Below, in pieces: positions 36,833-47,100 of a stretch of 64,000 bases of DNA. Under the pieces are notes generated by a model. It did not search any database and had not been told where the DNA came from. It saw only the letters and a list, made by a program, of their open reading frames with translations. Every line of letters begins with the position of its first letter. Position 1 is the stretch's first letter. The DNA is from Bedellia somnulentella (Eukaryota > Arthropoda > Insecta > Lepidoptera > Bedelliidae). Where the stretch lies: the NCBI GenBank assembly GCA_963576735.1, contig OY755178.1:14260001-14324000 (forward strand), written 5' to 3'. Both the position numbers and the translations under genes were made by a program.

Positions 36833-37600
36833 TATATAAAAAAGCAGGTTATTATCTGACCCTTAATTTAATGGAATAAAATCTAATAATAATGATCGAC
36901 CCCTTTACGGTAAATGGTTTAAGGAACTTGGTAATATATTTTTCCTTTTTTACGAACATCCCAATCGAGGCGAAATAAACATGGCGTCCAACATTATTAA
37001 TCATCTGTTCGTGTATTATTTTAAAGTAAATATAAGTGTTTTTGTATCCTTTAGAGGAACTCTTATTAAAACACCAACAGATGGTCACCCTACTTAAAAC
37101 GAGACACAGTTAGCTAGTTAGCAATCCTTTTTCAGGACACTTTAGGTCGCCAGCGCGCGTTCCTGTTTAAATAATACTTCCATGGGAGAAGCAGAGAACC
37201 AGCGTCGTTCTTTCTTGTCAACAACAATATTTAATCTGTGGTCGGTCAACAAACAAACTACACAAAGTATCTAATCTAATTGTAATCTGTGCTACACAAC
37301 CACAACAAACAGCTTTTCAATTCAAACTTCAACAATTTTTTTTTCAATTGTTTGTTTGTTTGTTTTTAGTATGTTTATTTATTTTTACATTATTTTCTAA
37401 TAACAAATTCGCTTAATTCATTTATTGCACGTAAATCTATAATATAATACATTATTGTTTATTGTTATACATTATTATTGGATTAGTTAAAGTTCGGATC
37501 GGCGGAGTAGCAGCCAAGTTTTTTTTTACTATTAAAATGCCAATTTATTTAAAGGTAATTATTATATCAATTTCGTTAATATTTAAATAAGATAACTCAA

Positions 37601-37702
37601 TATAATTAAAACAACTTTTGACTTTCGGATGTTTTATATTGATTTTTTTTATTACATTACACATTATAAAATATCCGAAAGTCAAAAGTTGTTTTAATTA
37701 TA
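37601..37702. mobile_element. miniature foldback element, 30-bp perfect stem
   Basis: 37601-37630 and 37673-37702 are exact reverse complements; one mismatch later the stem runs on (TTTTATA/TATAAAA). The outer TA pairs would fit a Tc1/mariner-type target duplication. About 100 bp in total. Confidence 0.75.
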
Positions 37703-37772
37703 ATGTGCAATCGTGAAAGTCTTAGAAAATACTAAGATTACTCAATGTTTTTGGGGCCATACATGATTGATT

Positions 37773-37936
37773 GCTGTGTAGTGTTAGAATAGCGCTAGGT
37801 TGGAGACCCATCACCAACAACCTTTATTTTTACCATCTTCTCCCACTCACATTTCCGAAAGTGGCTGAGGAATTTCTAATTCCTTAGCTCTGGCTACCTC
37901 TTCTAGGGACTAGCAGCCGTGAGTATATGTATGTAG
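37773..37936 (+). repeat. repeat A, internally deleted
   Basis: GCTGTGTAGTGTTAGAATAG jumps to GGTTGGAGACCCATCACC, losing the GAGGCGACTAACGG block; the 3' end is complete. Confidence 0.8.
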
Positions 37937-40264
37937 TACATGATTGAATTGAAAAAGGTACAACACAAAATGTAGAAAACTTACAATTTCAAAATTTAAT
38001 TAATTTTATGTTTTAAACTTTGTTGTACCAATACTAAGTGTCTGCTCAAAATAGCACAGTTTTCTTAGTTCGCATTGATGTGGTATAAAAACAACTAGTC
38101 TATTGTCTTTTTACGACCACGACCACTCTATCAAGAGTGTTACGACTGAGAAGATTGTCTTTTTAGATCTGTGTTAAGAGTGGTGGTCAGGAACCAAAAC
38201 AATCACCAAATCCATATTTTTTTGCCTCAATGGCTCAAAAGTCGCCTAGTAGCAAGAATGAGTCACTTCCAGAGATTGTAGCTACTTGTTTAAGCACTTT
38301 CAAAATATCCTTTTTAGTGGTCATAAAAACTTTTAAACATTTCATTGCCCAGCTTTCAAGTTTCTAAAAATAGAATTGAACAATGTCCATACTAATTTTT
38401 TATCCCCTATTCAAACCCCCAAAAAATTGTGGTCATGAGAATTATAAAACAGATCATATCACTAATTTACATGTTTCTAGATACAGAAACACCCCATACT
38501 AACTGTTGTAGACTTGTGTACTTTTGAAGGCCCTGTAGGGTGAATAACCAGCTTATGGTGAGTGATATGTTCACTTCCATTTTTATTATTACATCAATGC
38601 TTCAAAATGAAAGAAACACAAAAAATAAGATACTTAGGATGCCCAAACCTAGCCTTAAAACATAGGATGAAAACAAGATATTTATTATGTTTTTTTTTTT
38701 TGAGTGTGAAAAACTAAGGAGTCTACCACAGTGCATAAAACCTAAACATATATGTGGGTCTTGTTGATAGACAATGGCTTTGCTCTTTACCGGATGAATC
38801 TGAGGGCAAATTATCACAATATAATTTAGTGTTTTAGATTCTAATGATTTATTGAATAAACATCAAAATTGTGAAATACCATTTTTAAATCTTAATACCA
38901 ATTGGGTATGCCTAATTAAAATATTCAAAACTGTGTCTCTTAATGGATGTATGTAGTACATCCTACTTTAGGCACTAAAACCCTAGAAAACACTAATTAA
39001 AATCTTGAAAGGTGGCTTTTGGACCAAATATATATAATTTCAGCAGTATTTCCCAGTAATTTCTGAATGATTGAAGAAAAAAGCATTTGGACTGAAAAAT
39101 TTGCATCATACTGTTTTACCAAAGCTTTTAAGTTACTTTCTCATTTATAATATTAGCATGGATTTACTGCTTAAGACCTATACAATTGCTAACTAATTAG
39201 AAATGCTGTAGTATTATTTTTCAAAAAGTACCCGGTCGGATCGCCAAACTGAATTTTATTTAAATGTATTAATGCAATTTTTCTTTTCACTATAATCAAT
39301 GACATGGTTCCCAAGAATAGATCCTTGTATGTTTCAGACCTTCCCATACTAACCCATTTGAATCATGCACCCTGTATAGTGCCTGCCATGCAGGGCTTAG
39401 TACAGAAATATGTGGCTTACTGCCCTTCCACTTTTAGAAGAAACAGACCTACATCGGTGTATGTTTCATAATCATATGTGTGGTACTGATGCAGGCTCTT
39501 TGGTACACTCTCTAGATTAAAAACGTACCTTAGATACCAGTCAACAAAGGCATTGGAAATGTGGCATGAAGCAAGCAAACGTTAGTTTAACATTATTCTA
39601 TCGAAACGGCTAGTCCATTTACAGAATACAATCAAAACCAAATATCAAAGTTAAAATAATCACAATGTACCTTCCTAAGAACATGAGGCTATTAGCTCAA
39701 TGATAAGCGTCGTCTGGTTCAAAGGTTATCAACATATTGACACGATCAAATCGAAATTGAGGCTGGCTTCTAGTGAGATATCGCACTCGCGGGGGGCATG
39801 TTTCCTCTGCCAGTGATTAGTAACATCAATATTTGTTCCAATCATTAGGGAAGTTCTCTATAATTGCCACGCTTGTCACACGTGGCCACGATCGAAGTAA
39901 ACTGGGGGCAAGACAAGGCCAGACAGATCGATCGTTGCAAACTGAGGGCAACAAGGTCGGACTTTTGGATGTCTTTTGGGGGTGACCTATCTGTGGTGGA
40001 GATTGTGGAGTTAGTTTAGTTGAAACCTCTTAATTGCACCTCAAAGTTAAAATATTTTCCAGAAGTTATATTCTTTATACTTTAGTATCCGAAGAATGTA
40101 TTTTTGTAATTTTGGACCCTAGCGGAAGGGAAGATAGCCACGTATCCCTGAATAGGCAGAGATAATATTATGAGAGTTTATTTTAATCCGCTCAATAATT
40201 ACTGAACCGTTTCTAATAGTTCTAGATGTATATTGTTAAATGTTAGCACTATTAATTAATGCAA
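37937..40264. other. no gene seen; possible leader region of the TAG gene
   Basis: No coding exon recognised. About 39375-39435 (GCCATGCAGGGCTTAGTACAG) resembles the 3' UTR of the RNase H LINE at 45955-46036. A 5' exon of the TAG gene should lie somewhere upstream of 40725 but cannot be placed. Confidence 0.4.
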
Positions 40265-40642
40265 TATATACATAAACATATAAACATAAACGTTCACGCC
40301 GAATATCCCCGAAGGGGTTGGCAGAGGTACTAATACTTCTGAACATCACGTGACTTTGTCACCTGGTGTTCAGAGCACCCACGTTTTGCATGGACAGTGT
40401 ACTCACGTGATAGGGGGCAGGCCTATCGCCGTTTTGTTCGAATACACTGTCACATGACTAAGTACAACTCAGCCATGTGGGTTTCCTCACGATGTTTTCC
40501 CTCACCGTTAACAACCATGATAAATTAACCACACATATGTCTTTTTAGAAAAGACAAATTGGTGTAGGCCCGACCCGGGATTTGAACACTAGTCGCTTGC
40601 ACGAGAACCGAGTGTTCTACCCACTGGGCTATCACGGTTGCA
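40265..40642 (-). mobile_element. repeat B (tRNA-derived SINE), complete, with target duplication
   Basis: On the minus strand: a tRNA-like head with A box TAGCCCAGTGGG and B box GTTCAAATCCC, a body of about 280 bp (CACATGGCTGAGTTGTACTT, CCTATCACGTGAGTACACTG), then CCCCTTCGGGGATA, CGGCGTGAACG and a TTTATG-type tail. TAATTAATGCAA flanks both sides (40253-40264, 40643-40654). It ends 83 bp before the TAG splice acceptor. Confidence 0.9.
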
Positions 40643-40761
40643 TAATTAATGCAAACATTGAAAGAATTCACATCTAGGGAATTGGCGTGACGTAATTGTT
40701 AAAAATAGTTTCTTTTTGTTTCAGAATTAATGGGACAGCAAAAGCAAATGAAGTTAACATA

Positions 40762-41331
40762 ATGGATAAACCAATAAGGTGCTCGTGGCTAACTAATGAT
40801 GAGACATATATAAAATATCACGACGAGGAATGGGGGCGACCCATGCGAGATAAACTGAAGCTATTCGAAATGATATGTTTGGAAGGACAACAAGCTGGTT
40901 TATCATGGAAAACTATATTAGACAAAAGAGAAAACTACAGAAAAGCATTCTTTAAATTCAACCCTTGCAAAATCGCGCTAATGAAAAATACCGACATCGA
41001 AAAACTAATGAAAAATGATGGAATAGTCCGTCATAGAGCGAAAATAAAATCTATCATAAATAACGCAAAGGCATATTTAGCTCTAGAACAAAATGGGGTT
41101 GATTTTAGTAGTTTTATTTGGTCCTTTGTTAATAACGAAACTGTAGTAAATAATTGGAAGGCTCCAAAGGACGTTCCTGCGCAGACTGAAGTGTCAGCGG
41201 AGATGGCAAAAAGTTTGAAGAAAAAAGGGTTTAATTTCGTTGGTAGCACTATTTGCTACGCTTTCATGCAAGCCTGTGGCCTTGTTGATGATCATCTAGT
41301 CGATTGTATAGTTAGAAAGAATGTTTTGTAA
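40762..41331 (+). CDS. tag: DNA-3-methyladenine glycosylase I (TAG), bacterial type
   Basis: Base-excision repair enzyme that removes 3-methyladenine from alkylated DNA. The product is 189 residues, against about 187 in bacteria, and full length. The zinc-snap residues are present at bacterial spacing: Cys7, His20, His178, Cys182. The active-site stretch FEMICLEGQQAGLSW (residues 35-49, with Glu41) is intact, as are RENYRKAF, GIVRHRAKI, FVGSTICYAFMQACGLVDDH. The coding part has no intron, but TTTCTTTTTGTTTCAG|AATTA at 40710-40725 is a strong acceptor 36 bp before the ATG, so a spliced leader exon is likely, and AATAAA follows the stop by 8 bp. ATG 40762 is chosen because its product aligns with bacterial starts; the same frame stays open through the acceptor, so an upstream coding exon is possible. 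A short out-of-frame uORF starts at 40730. Spliced context argues against bacterial contamination and for an old horizontal transfer. Confidence 0.95.
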   Translation: MDKPIRCSWLTNDETYIKYHDEEWGRPMRDKLKLFEMICLEGQQAGLSWKTILDKRENYRKAFFKFNPCKIALMKNTDIEKLMKNDGIVRHRAKIKSIINNAKAYLALEQNGVDFSSFIWSFVNNETVVNNWKAPKDVPAQTEVSAEMAKSLKKKGFNFVGSTICYAFMQACGLVDDHLVDCIVRKNVL

Positions 41332-41338
41332 TTTTAAG

Positions 41339-41344
41339 AATAAA
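41339..41344 (+). terminator. polyadenylation signal AATAAA of TAG
   Basis: AATAAA 8 bp after the TAA stop. The stop codon of the convergent gene begins 12 bp further on, so the two 3' ends must overlap. Confidence 0.65.
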
Positions 41345-41355
41345 TGAAAAAATGA

Positions 41356-42800
41356 TTAATTATATTCTTTCTGATTCCACATTGGACCTCCATCCAAGTT
41401 GTAAATTACGTTTTTAAGAGCATCCCATTGATAAGCAGCTATTCCTTTCCCTCTTATATTAAATCTGTGGGAGTAAAAGAGAAGTATGAATCGATGAAGT
41501 ATTGTTTTATCCAAAAACTCAAGGCTTATTCCGTTTATCCACCCTAAAAAATCCTCCCTAAGTCGGATATTCGGAAACGCATGTCCTTCTATCCACCCTG
41601 AACGGGGTGGATATCCGGAATGCATATAATATGGTTCTTCCGATTTTTACCCCAAGTATAGTAATTTACAGAAACATACACAACACAAAATGGGTCCAAG
41701 GAACATCGTGAACATTAAAATACTTAAGATAAACCTACTACTTTCTTACTTACAGTTTGAATAAAAATATCTTACAAACTTAGGGTCTTTTTTCTGTAAA
41801 TGACTGTACGTAGGCAGGGTAGAAAATCGGACTATACCATACTAAACCATATTATATGCATTCCGGATATCCACCCCGTTCAGGGTGGCTAGACTTAGGG
41901 AGGATTTTTTAGGGTGGATAAACGGAATAAGCCAAACTCAAAACTTTAATTAAATCATGGATCTCAGTTACTGTTCTCAATACATGCATGCATATACTCA
42001 CGGCCATAAATCCCAAAACGGAGTAGCTAGAGGTAGAAACTCCTCAGCCACATTTTGAACTTAATAGGGAACAAGATGGTAGAAATATAGTATTGTTGGT
42101 AATGGGTCTCCCATCACATAGCCCATAAACCACTTTAAAAAGCCCAATACCCACAGTCGCCTGGACACCCGTGGGTGGAAGGGGTAGTGACGTTCTTAGC
42201 CGGCGCTACACGGCTAATTATAATTAATAATACTGCTCTCAATAATTCCAACTAATATCCAAAAGGTTATTAAGCAAAGCCTTTCTTCACCATAGTAAGC
42301 GGATTTAATATCAATTCATCATTACAGCCCATATATTTCCTCACGCACCGAGGGGCTCGAATCTAACCTGAATAGGGCGATTTGGTTATAGTCCATCAAA
42401 CCGAGGGGTCGAGTCTTACCCGAATTGGTTATTGGCCGTGACAGTAGCTTGGACCGATGGGTTTCCGCACCCTCAGAACCACGAAATTATCAACTATACC
42501 CAGCGAACGGAATCACCTGTCTAGGAAACTTAAGTGTAATGTAGAAAATTAGATCAAAATTGGTTTTATTAAATTATGGTGATTACAGAAATTGTTCCGT
42601 AAATTAACAGAGACAAAGTTTTCTAATTAGCTTCTAGCCAGTGGAATACTTACTCAATTTGCGTCTGTTGCATTATAAATTGCTAAATAACTTTTAGATT
42701 TTTATTACTTTTTATCAACAAAACCATAAAAAATCTTCTAGCATGCTTACTTCAGCCACACTTAAACTTAATACATAAGTCTCCCAGGCAGGTGATACTG
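41356..42800 (-). CDS. unrecognised gene, three 3'-terminal exons
   Basis: Function unknown. Three minus-strand exons join in phase. 42800-42751 (or 42797): acceptor TTTACACCCAG, donor GAA|GTAAGC, encoding VSPAWETYVLSLSVAE. 42682-42654: acceptor TTATTTAG, donor GA|GTAAGT, encoding QFIMQQTQI plus two bases. 41464-41356: acceptor CTTTTACTCCCACAG, encoding FNIRGKGIAAYQWDALKNVI and YNLDGGPMWNQKEYN, then TAA. No membrane segment, repeat or known motif. The upstream exon, which must end in phase 1, was not found; the Mp20-type gene lies between this end and any exon further right. A MITE and a repeat A copy sit in the last intron. An alternative is that the 29-nt exon holds the true start (MQQTQI...), giving only 42 residues. 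Confidence 0.55.
41523..41933. mobile_element. foldback MITE copy 2, 8-bp target duplication
   Basis: Same termini as 2751-3177, flanked by AAACTCAA on both sides (41515-41522 and 41934-41941). The right arm has lost about 25 bp (GGTGGCTAG joins ACTTAGGG), so the arms pair less well than in copy 1. It sits in the last intron of the convergent gene. Confidence 0.9.
41981..42214 (-). repeat. repeat A, near full length
   Basis: Plus-strand ACATGCATGCATATACTCACGG to TTAGCCGGCGCTACACGGC. Confidence 0.85.
42335..42470. repeat. unclassified repeat, related to 52640-52690
   Basis: TATTTCCTCACGCACCGAGG then GGCTCGAATCTAACC resembles the reverse complement of 52640-52680 (CTCGAGCCCCTTGGTGGGGA). Family unknown. 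Confidence 0.4.
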
Positions 42801-42884
42801 CTGGGTGTAAACACATAAAATTATTCGAATTTTCGACTAATCAAGTGTTTTAGCCTAAAATATCTAAATTTGTTGAAATATATC

Positions 42885-42955
42885 ATAGACTAACACCGGG
42901 AATCGAACCCGAGGTTGTTAGCGGAAACCTCTCCCCGTTAGACAATGTGACTATG
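42885..42955 (-). other. tRNA-like remnant
   Basis: The minus strand reads GTCTAACGGGGAGAGG...GGTTCGATTCCCGG: a good B box and T arm and a possible anticodon arm with GCT in the loop. The acceptor stem does not pair, so this is a pseudogene or SINE head rather than a working tRNA. Confidence 0.45.
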
Positions 42956-44149
42956 CATTTATTTAAGGGTTATTTTAAAGGACCATGAAGAAATAAAAAC
43001 ACAAGGATAATACTTTAACTTTTAATCCTAAGTACTTTCATACCATAATTAATCAAAACATTTATTATGAAAATCATATTTTATATTTATTAGGTACGTC
43101 TCATCAGGTTTGTAAAATATGTATAGTTTATGAAAATATAATATCTAAGTTTATAATTTAATCACAATAATGTGGAATGATCAAGTTGTATTCATGTTAA
43201 TTCGAGAAAACCTTAAGGAAATACGTAATTCTTAGGTCTAAAAATAATATAATGTTTAATATAATTTCAATGTTTAAAGTCCTAAGACTAAAGGCACATG
43301 CAGAAAATCAATTAAGTGCGATACAAATCTAAGTACATGTTAGAAGTTACAGTTCTTATATAGATGAAGATGTCTTGGCACAATTGAATAAGCATTCACC
43401 CACTTACAACGTAACAATTATGACAACAAAAACATATAAATTAAAAACTAAATATTGTAAAAAAACTATTTAGAAATTGGAATTATCGTGGAATGTAAAA
43501 TGTGCTTTATACTGTATGAAGTAAAATTTTACGTCTTTTTTATTACTATTTATTAAAACCTGTTTCTATTAATAAGGTTAAAATCTTGCTAGTCTCAAAT
43601 AATTATACAATAAGATAGTACATTATAAAGATACATGGTTTATTCAAATATAGTATCTTTTTCGAGATTCTAATATTAGTAATTTAAATACACTTCATGT
43701 GTGACCAATTATATTATGTACCGCTTGCTGGATAGAACAAGGTCATAATTCAAAATCTATTTGTATAGATAACATGTGAATGGACTCGTGTACAGATATA
43801 GTAGAAGTCTTATACTTTGAACACATCTATGCGTTCTTTCCTTAAAAGTGTTAGCATAGAAGCCTCATTTTCACTTTATAGTGTATAGACAATTCTATGC
43901 AGGTAAGAATAAATATTCTAAATAACATAAAAAATATTTAAATCAATGTAGTTCTGGACTCTTCGTATAGTATACTTTTAACTGAATTTAGATTTATTTG
44001 CTTAAAAAGTGTAACGATATTTGTAGCTAAACTTACATTAAGTCACATCACACATCCCTAAAAATCTGCTTTTGATATATGGCCCTGTTCAAAAAGTACT
44101 ATCGTCCAATATTATTTTTGTGCACCCTAGAATAGTGTATGGTCATAAT

Positions 44150-47100
44150 TTACATGTGCCGAGTGTTTCCAAAGTTAATTCCACTTTGGTTAGCTCCCTT
44201 GTTAGACCCGTATTGTAAGGAGATCACACCCTGGCCAGCCCTTAGTTGCTCATCCGTGAAGTGTCGTACGTTCTTTTCTGCCTCTTTTGGCCCTATTGAC
44301 GGTTTGCCGAAGTTGTGAGCCTGAAAAGATAAGTTTTAATTTCAGTTCATGTTCATTATATAAAATCATTTTTGTGTGACTGTGTGATTTACTAATGGTG
44401 TTTTAGACTATGTGTTAAAAGTAGTAAAGTCGACGTTACGTAGCTAAAGTTCCAATTCCTATCTTTCTCTTCATCTTTGTGTATCATATGAGAAAGTAAA
44501 ACCTTAAGTTAAAGTGAGAACCTGACGCCAAATGATTTTATATTACTAAATTAATTTGAATTCTTTATCAAAAAACGTGGCTGAAGGATAGTACAACTCT
44601 TTAGTTTATAGCTGTGAGTATAATTATGAATATTTCACAAAAAAAATGTTTCTGTTTGAATCATCTGTTTTATTTCATTATGTTAATACGTGAGCGTGTT
44701 ATTGTGGCTCATTCAGATTATACTTCATTATGATATTATTCTAGATACTTTGTTAAACACAATATAACAAAACCTATTGTATTAAGAAATTAGTAGAATG
44801 TATCTCACTCATCCTAACAATCAACGGAGATAGTCTTCGTAATGTATGAGAACTACACCGACGGCAGCTCTTCAGGCGTTACTGAACCTGCCACCCTTAC
44901 ACCTACACATACAACAGGAGGCGGCGATGTCCTCACTCAGACTAAAAAATGCAGGGCACCTTAGAAACGACTCTAGAATCCTACACACAAATATACACAC
45001 AATGGCTATCCAATATCAGCCCTTACTTGCTGCGCCCTGTGATAGGATAACTAGAACTATAATTACCAAACACAACTATACTGTTATACTCGAAGAGGAA
45101 CAGCATGACTACTCCAATATTAAAGAGGTGCGTGTATACACAGACGGCTCCAAGACCAACCAAGGGACTGGAGCCGGGGTATATTCACAAGACCTCAATA
45201 TTAAAATTTCCAAAAGCCTAGGTCGACACAACACGGTATTCCAAGCGGAGTGTCTTGGAATAACCGAGGCGGCCATGGCAATCAAAGCCCGAGATGTGTC
45301 CGATATGCATATCAGAATCATCTCGGACAGTGCATCTGTGCTGCAGGCTCTGGATCGCTGTGAATTCACCTCAGGGCTAGTCCTGGAGTGCCACAGAGCT
45401 CTTGAGGAAGCAGCTCGGAATAACACTATAACCCTACAATGGATAAGGGGCCACAGCGGCTCCTTGGGTAACGACGCTGCTGACGAATTGGCTAGGGGGG
45501 GTTCGGCAAGGGATCTATAAGGTCCTGAACCGATCATACCCCTACCCTATGGTCAGCTTCGCGCATGGCTAAAAGAACGCACTCACTCCCTCTCCAAGAT
45601 ACACTGGCAGGAGGAGCCCGGTTGCAGACAGTCGAAGGAAATCATGCCAACCCTTGACAGGAAGCTGACCGGGCGCGCCCTGCGACTAAGCAGGAAAGAT
45701 CTGCGAACAGTGACTGGAGTACTTACAGGACATACCACACTAAATAAACACTTATACACTATAGGCATTACCGACAGCCCCATGTGCCGAGCGTGCATGG
45801 AAGCTGACGAAACGGTTGCTCACGTGCTCCAGGAATGCACGGGGGTAGCCGATATCCGCAATAACACGATAGGATCCATAAAGTCGCTCCCAGAGGCAGT
45901 AGCTGACCTGGATAAGCTACTCGCCTTCTGGACGGAATTAGGTTGGGAGAATTAAATGACCACTTGGTCCACGTACAATGGCTTGCCATGCCGGGCTCAG
46001 TGCGGAAACCCGTGGCGCTTATCGCCCATCTAATATATAGTCTTCATAATCGTGTTTTATTACAGTACTGATAACACAGACAACAATAACTATGGTTTTG
46101 ATACTTGTCCTTACTTCCTGGACATATTAGTGCCTTTATACACCCAAAGATCGCCAAAAGTTTTTCATTTTCAAATTAACGTATTTTGTCTTATGTCATA
46201 CAGGCTTCCACTTAATTTGTACCTTTAAAACCTTGTACATACACCACACAAAACATGTAAGAAAAGACATGCCTGTGAAATAGGAGTCGCGGGTTCTGTA
46301 TGGCATAAGCCTCTCGCTTAGTCACTGCCGCTTCGTCTTTCTTTAAAATTTAGCTTAGATATACACACCGCATGTGAATTCACAAAGGCCACAAGGCGAG
46401 CTACTGCTCAAGAAAAAACATTCACACATATAAATGCGTGAGCATTCTGCAACCATTGTAGTTGTAAAAAGTTTAAACCTTGGAATGTAATTCACATACG
46501 GAATCACGGTATCCCCTAACACAGGTTTTGTGCGGGTTTACAGCGGGCCGAAAAATTTATAATACCTACTTGACTTAATAAAAAATATTTTGATTTTGAA
46601 TGTCAACCCTAATCAGATCTAGAATAAATTTTGCATTGCACTAAAGATGGAGAAATATTTTTTTAACAATAAATTACTTATGATATAAGTAATAAATATT
46701 TTAGCGCGGTTGACGACCTCTATTGTGTAGTGCCTGACTACCTGGAACCAGGTATAAACGGTTATTGAAATTATAAAGTGGCTGCAGTCTTGTTAAACAG
46801 GTAATTTAGGCAGATTCGTCAACCGTTAGGTATTTTGGCACATGCACTTAAATATTTATTCTTGTGCAACAAGATTCTTAATTATTTTAAAACGTAGTTT
46901 TATTTGATTTATTAATTGCCATGGGTGTGGTATGCGTCGAATACTATCTACATCTGATTGTACATTTCCTGACTTGTACTTTTCTACTACTAGCTGAGGA
47001 TTAATTGATTCTGGTGCTTTGGTAAGGTCTATAGGTACCATATCAGTTTCAGCGATGGTATATTCTTCCGTACATACATACATTCATACATATACTCGTC

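Noticed and set aside
37537..37554. ATG plus five codons then GTAATT as first coding exon of TAG
   Set aside because: Joining to 40726 in phase gives an immediate stop. It could only be a leader exon, which cannot be shown.
40696..40761. Longer start for TAG from 40696
   Set aside because: The extra codons run through an intron-like pyrimidine tract and AG, and the frame's first codon there is not ATG. The product from 40762 aligns with bacterial starts.
40762..41331. TAG as bacterial contamination or a Wolbachia insert
   Set aside because: Splice acceptor, AATAAA, and insect SINE and MITE copies directly on both sides; no neighbouring bacterial gene.
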